Shown here: one piece after another, positions 8,671-16,301 of the stretch
How the letters are laid out: the number at the start of each line of letters is the position of its first letter
Numbering within the stretch: the stretch's first letter is position 1
Origin: Thiomonas delicata
Lineage (GTDB): Bacteria; Pseudomonadota; Gammaproteobacteria; Burkholderiales; Burkholderiaceae_C
Length of the DNA: 64,000 nucleotides
Direction: 5' to 3'
NCBI RefSeq assembly: GCF_900088825.1
Contig: NZ_LT592170.1
Location: 792,590-856,589, forward strand
Translations under genes and position numbers: made by a program
Notes under the pieces: model-generated
The model's database searches: none
The model's input: the letters and a program-made list of their open reading frames with translations, nothing else
What the model was told of the DNA's origin: nothing

Positions 8671-9951
8671 TCAAAACACCGTGCCGTCGCTGACGATGCA
8701 CAGCGGCGGCCCGCCGTCGGCGCGGCGCTCGGCGGCGATGCGGCGGCCGGCGAACCAGGCGCCGCCCTCGATCACCTGCGTCAGCGGAAATTGCGCCGCG
8801 CTCACGCCCAGTCGTGCGCGCACGGCGTCGGCCAGGTCGTCGAGCAGCGCGACGGTGAGGGCGCGCCACTCCACCACCGGCTCGCTGTCGACGGCGAGGG
8901 GCTTGCTCGCCAGCGCGGCGTCGCGCGGCTGCAGCAGGCCGAGGTCGAGCAGCAGGCCGCCGTTGCGGTATTCGGGCAGGCCGGTGAGGGCGTCGAGTTC
9001 GCGCACCTGCAGGCCGCCCCATTGCAGCGGCTCGATCAGCGAATAGCTCATCCACTGCGTCAGTTTGTGGAAGGGCATATAGCCGTCGCTCGTGGCGGGG
9101 TGGTGCCAGCAGTCACCCAGGTTCACGCCGGCCAGCGTCAGCCGGCCCGGCCACACCGGGCCGAGCAGGCGCAGCAGGGAGGACAGCATGGTGTCGGCGC
9201 GCACGCTCATGCCTTTCCCCTCGCCCTGCGCCGCGGCGTGGGCGAGCCAGTGGTCGAACAAGCGCCCCAGGCGCAGACTTCCGGGGCGCTCGGGGTCGGC
9301 GAACACGGCGGGCGCGGCGCGCATGGCTTCGCCCAGATTGCGCAGCAGTTGGGCGCGGCCTTCCAGGCCCACCAAGGGGTTGTCGGGCCCAACCTGGAAG
9401 GCCTGTGCCAACGCGGCGGCGTCGCTGCGTCGCAGCGCGGCGGCGTCGCAGCGCAGGGGTTGGGCCGGATCGTCCGACAGCCGGCCGCTGGCGAACAGCG
9501 CCAGGCTGGCCACGCCCAGCCCTTCGGAGCGCGCCAGGGTCTGGCCGCTGCCGGCGTCGGCGTAGCGCCACTGCGGGCCGGCGCCGGCGTCGAGCAGCAC
9601 GCTGGGGACCACGAGGTCGATGGCGATGCGGGCACGCTCCTGTGGCGTGGCGTGCAGCGGGCCGAGCAGGCTTGCGAAGCGGTCGACGCCGCCGCTCTCG
9701 AAATGGCGCCAGCGGCTGTGCATGGGCACGCGCAAATCGGGGTGGCGGCTGCGGATGGTGTCGACCACATAGTCGGCCGTGGCGTCCATGCGTTCCGGAT
9801 GCCAGGTGAAATGCGCCAGTTCGCCGCGCCGCGCATGGGCCATGATTTGCGCCGCGTGGCTGCGCACGGCGCCGGCGCTCAGCAGGTTTTCGGCGCGCGC
9901 GGCGGGGGATCGTGCGAGAGAGGATGCGCCGGTCTGGACTGGGCCGCTCAT
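8671..9951 (-). CDS. DUF1688 family protein (URC4/Urg3-like)
   Basis: 426 residues, typical of the DUF1688 family, for which yeast URC4 and fission yeast Urg3 are the named members. Recognisable blocks are the N-terminal RAENLLSAGAVR, then WRHFESGGVDRF, DLVVPSVLLDAGAGPQWRY, SDGYMPFHKLTQWMSYSLIE and the C-terminal DGTVF. The biochemical activity of the family is not established; genetics in yeast place it in uracil catabolism together with a RibA-like protein. The start overlaps the upstream RibA-like gene by four bases (ATGA), and upp follows 60 bases later. This gives a URC1-URC4-URC6 gene order. No signal peptide, so cytoplasmic. Confidence 0.88.
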   Translation of the reverse strand: MSGPVQTGASSLARSPAARAENLLSAGAVRSHAAQIMAHARRGELAHFTWHPERMDATADYVVDTIRSRHPDLRVPMHSRWRHFESGGVDRFASLLGPLHATPQERARIAIDLVVPSVLLDAGAGPQWRYADAGSGQTLARSEGLGVASLALFASGRLSDDPAQPLRCDAAALRRSDAAALAQAFQVGPDNPLVGLEGRAQLLRNLGEAMRAAPAVFADPERPGSLRLGRLFDHWLAHAAAQGEGKGMSVRADTMLSSLLRLLGPVWPGRLTLAGVNLGDCWHHPATSDGYMPFHKLTQWMSYSLIEPLQWGGLQVRELDALTGLPEYRNGGLLLDLGLLQPRDAALASKPLAVDSEPVVEWRALTVALLDDLADAVRARLGVSAAQFPLTQVIEGGAWFAGRRIAAERRADGGPPLCIVSDGTVF

Positions 9952-11201
9952 TCTTCCAGCCCCCGGCCCTTCGGCAGCGCCAGCTCCTCTTCACTCGGCG
10001 TGTCGTGCGAGAAGTAGCCGGCGGCCTTCTTCGCGTCCATCTCCACGCGCGCATCGGACGGAATCAGATCGTCGGGAATGGCCACCTGCTCGACGACCTC
10101 GATGCCGGCCTGGGTCAACGCGCCGAGTTTCATATGGCTCATCGACGCCCAGCGGTCGATGCGGGTGATGCCCAGCCAATGGAACACGTCGGGCATCAGT
10201 TCCTGGAAGCGCATGTCCTGCACGCCGGCGACGCATTCGGTGCGCTCGAAATAGGTCTCGGCGCGGTCGCCGCCGGCCTGGCGCTTGCGCGCGTTGTAGA
10301 CCAGGAACTTGGTGACCTCGCCCAGCGCGCGGCCTTCCTTGCGGTTGTAGACCACCAGGCCGACGCCGCCTTGCTGCGCCATCTCGATGCAGACCTCGAT
10401 GCCGTGCGCCAGATAGGGCCGGCAGGTGCAGATGTCGGAGCCGAACACGTCGGAGCCGTTGCATTCGTCGTGCACGCGGCAGGCCACGCGGGTCTCGGGG
10501 CGGCCGAGCTGGGCGACGTCGCCGAAGAAGTACAGGGTCATGCCGCCGATGGGGGGCAGGAACACCTTCAGGTCGGGCCGCGTCACCAGCTCGGGGAACA
10601 TGCCGCCGGTCTGCTCGAACAGGGCGCGGCGCAGCGCCGCCTCGCGCACCTTGAAGCGCGCGGCAATGCCCGGCAGCCACCACACCGGGTCGATGGCGGC
10701 CTTGGTCACGCGCACGTCGCCGTTGGCATGCAGGATGGCGCCATCGGGCGTGAGCCGGCCCTTGACGATGGCGTCTTTCAGCTCGGGCATGTTGATATGC
10801 GCGCGGGTGACGGCGATGGTCGGGCGCAGGTCGAGGCCGGCGGCAATCTGCGCGGCGAACACCTCGGGCACCAGATGGCCCCAGGGGTCGAGCGAAACGA
10901 TGTTGCCGGGCTCGGCCCACTGCGGATGCGGGCCGATGCCGGCGGCCGGCGCGGTGTCGGTGAAATCGGGCCGGTGGTCGCGGTCCAGCGCGCCCGAGGC
11001 CACGGCCAGCGCACGGTACAACGCATAGGCCCCCGCATGCGTGCCGATGGCGTTGCGCCGGCGCGGATCGGTCAGCGTGGCCACCACCGGACCGCGCTCG
11101 GCGGCCGTGGCCGCGCCCCAGCGGATCTCCGGCGCATGCACGCTGCCGCCCGTGCCGGGGTGCGACGAGAGGACGACATGGCTGAAGGGCGGGCTGGACA
11201 T
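9948..11201 (-). CDS. GTP cyclohydrolase II-like protein (URC1-like)
   Basis: 417 residues. The C-terminal half resembles RibA: a zinc-site-like block CRVHDECNGSDVFGSDICTC, followed by YNRKEGRALGEVTKF and a C-terminal GxxxxxW region. The first ~190 residues are an extra domain absent from riboflavin RibA but present in the URC1 subgroup. It is the first gene of the operon, with GGAG nine bases before the ATG and a RutR-type operator just upstream. Because its neighbours are DUF1688 and upp, a role in opening the pyrimidine ring in uracil catabolism is more likely than riboflavin synthesis. The exact reaction is inferred from yeast genetics. Confidence 0.87.
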   Translation of the reverse strand: MSSPPFSHVVLSSHPGTGGSVHAPEIRWGAATAAERGPVVATLTDPRRRNAIGTHAGAYALYRALAVASGALDRDHRPDFTDTAPAAGIGPHPQWAEPGNIVSLDPWGHLVPEVFAAQIAAGLDLRPTIAVTRAHINMPELKDAIVKGRLTPDGAILHANGDVRVTKAAIDPVWWLPGIAARFKVREAALRRALFEQTGGMFPELVTRPDLKVFLPPIGGMTLYFFGDVAQLGRPETRVACRVHDECNGSDVFGSDICTCRPYLAHGIEVCIEMAQQGGVGLVVYNRKEGRALGEVTKFLVYNARKRQAGGDRAETYFERTECVAGVQDMRFQELMPDVFHWLGITRIDRWASMSHMKLGALTQAGIEVVEQVAIPDDLIPSDARVEMDAKKAAGYFSHDTPSEEELALPKGRGLEE

Positions 11202-11219
11202 GAGGGCACTCCGTAAAAC

Positions 11220-11235
11220 CTGACCAATTGGTCAG
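11220..11235. promoter_or_regulatory. RutR-type operator
   Basis: CTGACCAATTGGTCAG is a perfect 16-base palindrome. Its core TGACCA-NN-TGGTCA equals the RutR consensus known from E. coli (TTGACCANNTGGTCAA) except at the outermost bases. It begins 18 bases upstream of the URC1-like start codon, on the same side as the likely promoter, and the operon encodes a RutR-like protein. Binding would be expected to repress the operon until uracil or a similar ligand is present. Confidence 0.8.
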
Positions 11236-11463
11236 AATGTACAGGCAGTCAAGCAAGCCCCATGCCGGGTTTCCCCGGCGCGGCGGCAGGACGATGCCGT
11301 TCTGCCACAAGCCGGCGCCGGAGCCGGGGGGAGCCGGACAGGGTGCGGCGTGGAGGCGTGCGCACCGCAGTCGTGCGGGCGGCGAAGGCGAGGCCGCACC
11401 ACCAAAGTGCACCCCAGCAAGGCGGGATGGAAACATTAAGTTTCACTTGCTTGCATTCCTTCA

Positions 11464-11492
11464 TTGACTGTGATTGCGTCGACTCTGACAAT
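11464..11492 (+). promoter_or_regulatory. Candidate promoter of the HAAT transporter operon
   Basis: TTGACT at 11464-11469 and GACAAT at 11487-11492 are separated by 17 bases, fitting a sigma-70 promoter with a good -35 and a weak -10. It lies 72 bases before the binding-protein start. The rest of the 362-base divergent region (11202-11563) holds the RutR-type operator near its left end and otherwise only GC-rich sequence with short hairpins. Confidence 0.4.
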
Positions 11493-11494
11493 CA

Positions 11495-11518
11495 TTTTTG
11501 ACAATCCAACGTCAAAAA
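11495..11518. promoter_or_regulatory. Inverted repeat at the transporter promoter, possible operator
   Basis: TTTTTGAC, an 8-base spacer and GTCAAAAA form a perfect 8+8 inverted repeat just downstream of the putative -10. The inner TTGAC/GTCAA half sites are the same as in the RutR consensus but 2 bases further apart, so it may bind a different regulator. The position would let a bound protein block transcription start. Confidence 0.4.
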
Positions 11519-11563
11519 ATCCGTGCCCACCGATCCCATGACGGGCGCAACCAGGAGACTCAC

Positions 11564-12808
11564 ATGAAGCACAACATCCGCAAGGCGCTGAAGGCTTTGG
11601 CCGCAGGCGCCACATTCACCGCGGCCGCCGCCGCGGCACAGGCAGCCGGTGCGCCGGCGGTCATCAAGATCGGCACGCTGTACGCCAGCAGCGGCGCGTT
11701 CGCCGTCGCCTCGCAGGGTCAGTACGAAGGCCTGCAGTTCTGGGCCAACGCCGTCAACAAGGACGGCGGCCTGTTCGTCAAGGCCTACGGCAAGAAGATT
11801 CCGGTGAAGATCGTCGCCTACGACGACCAGAGTTCCACCTCCACCGCCACCTCGCTCTACAACCAGCTCATCACCCAGGACAAGGTGGACGTCCTCGTGG
11901 CCGACTTTGGCTCGGTGCTGACCTCGGTGGCCGTGCCGCTGGCGGCCGAGCACCACATGCTGCTGATCGACCCCACCGGCTCGGGCGCCAACTTCTTCAC
12001 CAAGAAGACCGACTACCTCGCCGACGTGAGCATCCCGTCGTCCCAGGTGTGGCCGGTGCCGCTGGGCAAGTTCCTGCTGGCGCAGAAGATCAAGCGCGTG
12101 GCCATTCTGTACGACGCCAACGACTTTGACGCCTCCCAGGCCACGACGCTCAAGGACGTGCTGGCCAAGGGCGGCGTGACGCCGGTGTACTACCACGGCG
12201 TTCCCACCTCCGAGTCCAACTACACCATCCTGCTGCACACCATGGCGGCCAGCCATCCCGAGGCCGTGATCGAGCTGGGCTATCCGCCCAACGACATCGC
12301 CTTCCTGCGCTCGCTGTCGCAAAGCGGGCTGCATTTCGACATGACGTTCACCATCTTCCCCGGCCAGCTGCTGACGCTGCTGACGAAGAACGTGGGCGCC
12401 AAGGCGCTGGCCTACACCTACACCTATCCGACGCCGCCGCTGGTGAAGTACGACAAGGTCACCTACGGCATGAACACCGCCGAATTCGTGCAGGCCTACA
12501 ACGCCGCCACGCACAAGGAGCCCAACTTCCTGAACGCCGCGGGCTACAACACCGGCATCGTCATGCAGGACATGCTCGGCACCGCGCCGAAGTTCACGCA
12601 GCTGGACTTCCATCAGGCGCTGATGGACATGTCGGGCAAGACCACGACCCTGCTCGGCCCCTTCGAGATCAACGCCAACGGCGCGCAGCTCGGCCAGCCC
12701 TTCCCGGTCGCGCAGCTGGTGCCCGAGGGCGACGGCTCCAAGGTTGTGGTGGTCTATCCGCAGGACAAGGCCACCGGCAAACCGGTGTACCCGGCGCCGC
12801 ATTCCTGA
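11564..12808 (+). CDS. Periplasmic binding protein of a HAAT-type ABC importer
   Basis: 414 residues with a Sec signal peptide (MKHNIRKALKALAAG then an Ala-rich core ending near QAAGA). The mature protein is a type I periplasmic binding fold of the Peripla_BP_6 family: IKIGTLYASSGAFA at the N-terminus, IKRVAILYDANDF opening the second lobe. AGGAG precedes the ATG at 11564. It heads an operon with two permeases and two ATPases. The ligand is not deducible from sequence; the position divergent from a pyrimidine-degradation operon suggests a pyrimidine, urea or related compound rather than an amino acid. Confidence 0.88.
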   Translation: MKHNIRKALKALAAGATFTAAAAAAQAAGAPAVIKIGTLYASSGAFAVASQGQYEGLQFWANAVNKDGGLFVKAYGKKIPVKIVAYDDQSSTSTATSLYNQLITQDKVDVLVADFGSVLTSVAVPLAAEHHMLLIDPTGSGANFFTKKTDYLADVSIPSSQVWPVPLGKFLLAQKIKRVAILYDANDFDASQATTLKDVLAKGGVTPVYYHGVPTSESNYTILLHTMAASHPEAVIELGYPPNDIAFLRSLSQSGLHFDMTFTIFPGQLLTLLTKNVGAKALAYTYTYPTPPLVKYDKVTYGMNTAEFVQAYNAATHKEPNFLNAAGYNTGIVMQDMLGTAPKFTQLDFHQALMDMSGKTTTLLGPFEINANGAQLGQPFPVAQLVPEGDGSKVVVVYPQDKATGKPVYPAPHS

Positions 12809-12897
12809 TGCGTGGATGACCCGGGCGGCGCGCCCGCCCGGGTTTGCAAGCGCCACGCGGTGATCCCGCGGTGTCAGCGCAAGGTTGGGGAGAACCC

Positions 12898-13779
12898 GTG
12901 GAATTGCTTGAGTACGCCATCATTGGCGGGATTTTGTATGGCATCTTTTTCAGCCTGGTCGGGATCGGGCTGAATCTGATTTTCGGCGTCATGCGCATCA
13001 TCAACCTCGCGCATGGCCAGTTCATCGTGCTCGGCGGCTATGCCGCGTTTCTCGTCTCGCAGCACTTCGGCCTCAACCCGCTGTGGGGCATCGCGCTGTC
13101 CGTGGTCGGCGCCATCGTCGTCGGCTGGCCGCTGTATGCCGCGGTGGTGCCGCGCCTGCAGCGCAGCGGCGACCCGGAGATGCTGTCCTTCATCCTGTTC
13201 TTCGGCATCGGCCAGATGCTGGAGGCGCTGACCGTGCTCGGCTTCGGCGCCGACCAGCGCTCGCTGCCGGGCGACGCCTTGGGCAGCGGCAATCTCGGCC
13301 TGCTCGGGCAGGAGTTCCCCGACAGCTGGTGGGTGGCGGCGGCGGTGAGCCTGGCGGCCATCGCCGGGCTGTACGTCTATTTCTCGCACACCAAGCTGGG
13401 CTACGCCACGCGCGCCATCATGGCCAACCGCGACGAGGCCCTGGCCACCGGCATCGACGTGCGCCGGGTGTCGGCCATCGCCTTCGTCGCCGGGCTGGCG
13501 CTGGCCGGCATCGCCGGCGTGTTCGTGCCCTATCTGCTGGGCTCGGTCTCGCCCGATCTCGGCGACGGGCTTACCACCACCTCGTTCGCCATCGTCATCA
13601 TCGGCTCGCTGGGCAACCCGCTGGGCACCGTCATCGGCGGCCTGGTGTTCGGTCTCGGCACCATGCTGATGCAAACCTACTACTCATCCTGGTCCAACGT
13701 CGTGCCCTATGCGCTGCTGCTCGTCATCGTGCTGATCCGCCCCTCCGGTCTGCTCGGAAAGGCGGTGCGCCTTGCGTGA
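12898..13779 (+). CDS. HAAT-family permease, LivH-like
   Basis: 293 residues, about eight membrane segments. The N-terminal block FGVMRIINLAHGQFIVLGGY is the hallmark of LivH/UrtB permeases; a later IIGSLGNPLGTVIGGLVFG block is also typical. The GTG at 12898 is chosen because GGGGAG lies just upstream and the longer reading would add 18 soluble residues. Its end overlaps the next permease by eight bases, so the pair is translationally coupled. Confidence 0.88.
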   Translation: MELLEYAIIGGILYGIFFSLVGIGLNLIFGVMRIINLAHGQFIVLGGYAAFLVSQHFGLNPLWGIALSVVGAIVVGWPLYAAVVPRLQRSGDPEMLSFILFFGIGQMLEALTVLGFGADQRSLPGDALGSGNLGLLGQEFPDSWWVAAAVSLAAIAGLYVYFSHTKLGYATRAIMANRDEALATGIDVRRVSAIAFVAGLALAGIAGVFVPYLLGSVSPDLGDGLTTTSFAIVIIGSLGNPLGTVIGGLVFGLGTMLMQTYYSSWSNVVPYALLLVIVLIRPSGLLGKAVRLA

Positions 13780-14707
13780 CGCCACCTTCATGCGCTGGGC
13801 GCGGCCCGGCGCCATCGTGCTGGCGCTGCTCGCCGGCGCCTTCGCCCTGCTGCCGCATGTCTACGGCAACCAGTCCCTGCTGTTCACGCTGATGACCTTC
13901 ATCGTGCTGGCCCAGGGCTTGAATCTGCTGTACGGCTTTACCGGCTACCTGCCGTTCGGCTACGTCGGCTTTTTCGGCTGCGGGGCGTATGCCACCTCGC
14001 TGCTGGTGCTGCACACCCACCTTCCGGTGCTGGCCTGCGTGGCGGGCGGAGGGCTGGCTGCCGTGTCGATGGCGTTGGTTCTCGGCCCCTTGCTGCGGCT
14101 GTCGGGCGCCTACTTTTCCATCGCCAGCCTGGCGGCGTCGCAGATCCTGTACTTCGTCGTGTCCAACACCAATCTGGCCGACATCACCGGCGGGCCCTAT
14201 GGCCTGAAGATCGAGCAGGTGTACGCCCCCAACGCCAGCTATTTCTCGATGCTGGCCGTGCTGCTGCTGGCCACGGCGCTGGCGGCCTACTTCCGCGCCT
14301 CGCGCTTCGGCATGGCGCTGCGGGCGATGAAGCAGGATGCGCTGAGCGCCTCGATGGCCGGCATCGACATCGTGCGCGCGCGCCTGATCACCTGGCTGGT
14401 CTCGGCCGCCATCGCCGGGCTGGCCGGCGGGGTTTACGCCTGGAACCTCTCGGTGTTCTACCCGGACGCCGTGTTCACCTTGCAGATCTCGGTGTTCGCC
14501 ATCGTCTTCTCCCTGTTCGGCGGCGTGGGCACGGTGGTCGGGCCCATTGTCGGCGCGGCCGTGCTGTACACGCTGTACTCGGCCATCGGCATTTCCACGC
14601 CGCAGTACTTCCAGCTGGTCTACGGGCTGCTGATCGTGCTGCTGGTGCTGTTCCTGCCCGGAGGCATTTTGTCCTTGTTCAGCCGCAGGGGGATCCGTGT
14701 CTTCTGA
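13772..14707 (+). CDS. HAAT-family permease, LivM-like
   Basis: 311 residues, eight to ten membrane segments. The block LAQGLNLLYGFTGYLPFGYV and the later FSLFGGVGTVVGPIVGAAV match LivM/UrtC permeases. A TTG start at 13772 overlaps the LivH-like stop and is preceded by GGAAAGG; an ATG at 13790 is the alternative. The end overlaps the ATPase gene by 11 bases. It should pair with the LivH-like protein to form the inner-membrane channel. Confidence 0.87.
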   Translation: MRDATFMRWARPGAIVLALLAGAFALLPHVYGNQSLLFTLMTFIVLAQGLNLLYGFTGYLPFGYVGFFGCGAYATSLLVLHTHLPVLACVAGGGLAAVSMALVLGPLLRLSGAYFSIASLAASQILYFVVSNTNLADITGGPYGLKIEQVYAPNASYFSMLAVLLLATALAAYFRASRFGMALRAMKQDALSASMAGIDIVRARLITWLVSAAIAGLAGGVYAWNLSVFYPDAVFTLQISVFAIVFSLFGGVGTVVGPIVGAAVLYTLYSAIGISTPQYFQLVYGLLIVLLVLFLPGGILSLFSRRGIRVF

Positions 14708-15404
14708 ACCTCTGCTGCGCCTGGAAGGCGTGTACAAGCGTTTCGGCGGCCACGCCGTGCTCAACGACGTGAGCTTCGCCGTGGGGCCCGGCGAGATCGT
14801 CGGCCTGGTCGGCCCGAACGGTTCGGGCAAGACCACCACCATCAATGTCATTTCCGGGGTCCACCGCGCCGATGCCGGCGCCGTCGTGTTCGACGGCCGG
14901 CCGGTGCACAAACTGCCCACGTTCCGGTTGGCGCGCCTGGGCATCAACCGCACCTTCCAGGTGCCCAAGGTGTTCCGCGACATGACGGTGCGCGAGAACA
15001 TCGAAGTCGCCGCGCACTTCGGCCGCGCGCATGACGCCGACGTGGGCGCCATCCTGGCCGACATCGACCTCGCCGCGCAGGCCGACCAGCTGGCCGGCTC
15101 GCTCACGGTGAACCAGCAGAAGCTGCTGGACCTCGGCCGGGCGCTGGCCACCGGCCCGAAGCTGCTGCTGGTGGACGAGATCGGCGCCGGCTTGAATCCG
15201 GCCGAGCTCGGCGGCATCGCCACGCTGCTGCAGAAGCTGGCGGCGCGCGGCATCGCCCTCATCGTGGTCGAGCACCTGCTGGACTTTCTCAACCGCATCA
15301 CGGCGCGCGTCATCGTGCTCGGCGCCGGTCGCATGCTGTTCGAGGGTCCGCTGGACGCCGCCTCGCGCGACCCCGAGGTCGTCGCGGCCTTCATCGGAGG
15401 TTGA
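14697..15404 (+). CDS. HAAT ABC transporter ATPase, LivG-like
   Basis: 235 residues. Walker A GPNGSGKTT and Walker B LLLVDEIGAGLNP are clear, and INRTFQVPKVF is the Q-loop region. The ABC signature reads LTVNQQ where most LivG proteins have LSYGQQ, so the central Gly is Asn; the residue after the Walker B Glu is Ile rather than Pro. Other LivG branches also vary here, so this may be a subfamily trait. The GTG start at 14697 overlaps the LivM-like gene. It would energise import together with the LivF-like ATPase. Confidence 0.88.
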   Translation: MSSEPLLRLEGVYKRFGGHAVLNDVSFAVGPGEIVGLVGPNGSGKTTTINVISGVHRADAGAVVFDGRPVHKLPTFRLARLGINRTFQVPKVFRDMTVRENIEVAAHFGRAHDADVGAILADIDLAAQADQLAGSLTVNQQKLLDLGRALATGPKLLLVDEIGAGLNPAELGGIATLLQKLAARGIALIVVEHLLDFLNRITARVIVLGAGRMLFEGPLDAASRDPEVVAAFIGG

Positions 15405-15408
15405 GGCC

Positions 15409-15563
15409 ATGAAGCCCACTGCACGGCCGCCCGAAAGTGGGCGAATTCCCTCCGGGAGGGAACGCGCGCAGCGCGAGGGAGCACAGATGATCTCACTGCA
15501 CGGCCGCCCGAAAGTGGGCGAATTCCCTCCCGGAGGGAACGCGCGCAGCGCGAAGGAACACCC
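15409..15563 (+). repeat. Tandem ~77-bp duplication between the two ATPase genes
   Basis: Two copies of a unit start at ATGA, at 15409 and 15487, and a third ATGA at 15564 is the LivF-like start (spacings 78 and 77). From 15417-15484 and 15494-15561 the copies agree at all but about three of 68 positions. Each contains the inverted pair TTCCCTCC/GGAGGGAA and the palindromic GCGCGCAGCGCG, and ends in a purine-rich GAGGGA or GAAGGA that sits at ribosome-binding distance from the next ATG. A 52-codon frame runs from 15409 through both copies and ends at 15567, overlapping the LivF-like start (ATGA). The frame is probably not a conserved protein but could couple translation. Confidence 0.85.
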
Positions 15564-16265
15564 ATGAGCCTGCTTTCCCTGCAAGGCGTCGAGTCCGGCT
15601 ACGGACCGATGCAGATTCTCTGGGGCATCGACCTCGATGTCGCCGCCGGCGAAACCGTGCTGCTGCTGGGCGCCAACAGCGCCGGCAAGACCACCCTGTT
15701 GCGCACCATCATCGGCCTGCTGCCGTGCTGGCGCGGCGGCATCCGCTTCGATGGCGAGCGCATCGACACGCTGGCGCCCGATCAGCGCATCCGCCGCGGC
15801 ATCGCCTTCATGTCCGAACTCGGCGTGTTTCCCACCTTGTCGATCGACGAGAACATCGCGCTCGGCGGCTATTTCCTGCGCGACGCCGAGGTGCGGCGCC
15901 GCCGCGAGCGCCTGTTCGAGCTGTTCCCCGATCTGGCCGCGAAGCGGCGCGACGCCGCCGGCTCGCTTTCGGGCGGGCAGCGCAAGATGCTGGGCATCGC
16001 CAAGGTGCTGGTGTCCGAGCCCAGGTTGTTGCTGATGGACGAGCCTTCGTCGGGACTGGCGCCGGTGTTCGTCAAACAGGTGATCGAGGTGCTCAAGACC
16101 TCCATCGGCAGCGGCACATCGTTGCTGATCGCGGAGCAGAACGTCGCCTTCCTGGCGCTGGCCGACCGGGGTTACCTGATCGACCACGGCAAGGTCAGGC
16201 TCTCGGGCACGCGGACCGAACTGGAGTCGAGCGACGCGGTGCGCGAAGCCTACTTCGGGCTTTGA
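15564..16265 (+). CDS. HAAT ABC transporter ATPase, LivF-like
   Basis: 233 residues, the normal LivF size. Walker A is GANSAGKTT, the signature LSGGQRKML and Walker B LLLMDEPSSGLAP, with the H-loop position occupied by EQN as in other LivF proteins. Its ribosome binding site (GAAGGA) is supplied by the end of the second upstream repeat copy. It is the last gene of the importer operon and is convergent with the AsmA-like gene. Confidence 0.9.
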   Translation: MSLLSLQGVESGYGPMQILWGIDLDVAAGETVLLLGANSAGKTTLLRTIIGLLPCWRGGIRFDGERIDTLAPDQRIRRGIAFMSELGVFPTLSIDENIALGGYFLRDAEVRRRRERLFELFPDLAAKRRDAAGSLSGGQRKMLGIAKVLVSEPRLLLMDEPSSGLAPVFVKQVIEVLKTSIGSGTSLLIAEQNVAFLALADRGYLIDHGKVRLSGTRTELESSDAVREAYFGL

Positions 16266-16272
16266 CGCCGCC

Positions 16273-16289
16273 GCGGCCATTTCGGCCGC
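16273..16289. terminator. Hairpin between convergent transporter and AsmA-like genes
   Basis: GCGGCC-ATTTC-GGCCGC forms a 6-bp GC stem with a 5-base loop in the 36-base convergent gap. There is no T-run on either strand, so it may only slow polymerase or protect 3' ends. Confidence 0.3.
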
Positions 16290-16301
16290 CGGCCGCGGGG
16301 C

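Noticed and set aside
8032-10017. A 661-codon plus-strand frame over upp, DUF1688 and the URC1-like gene end
   Set aside because: It is antisense to three recognised genes and has the Gln/His/Ala-rich composition of a shadow frame.
9948-11201. Annotating the RibA-like gene as riboflavin GTP cyclohydrolase II
   Set aside because: It has a ~190-residue N-terminal domain absent from riboflavin RibA, and the operon contains pyrimidine genes and DUF1688 but no rib genes.
15409-15567. A 52-codon frame through the duplicated repeat as a real protein gene
   Set aside because: Its two halves are the same DNA read in different frames, so it shows no protein-level repeat or conservation; kept only as a possible translation-coupling element.
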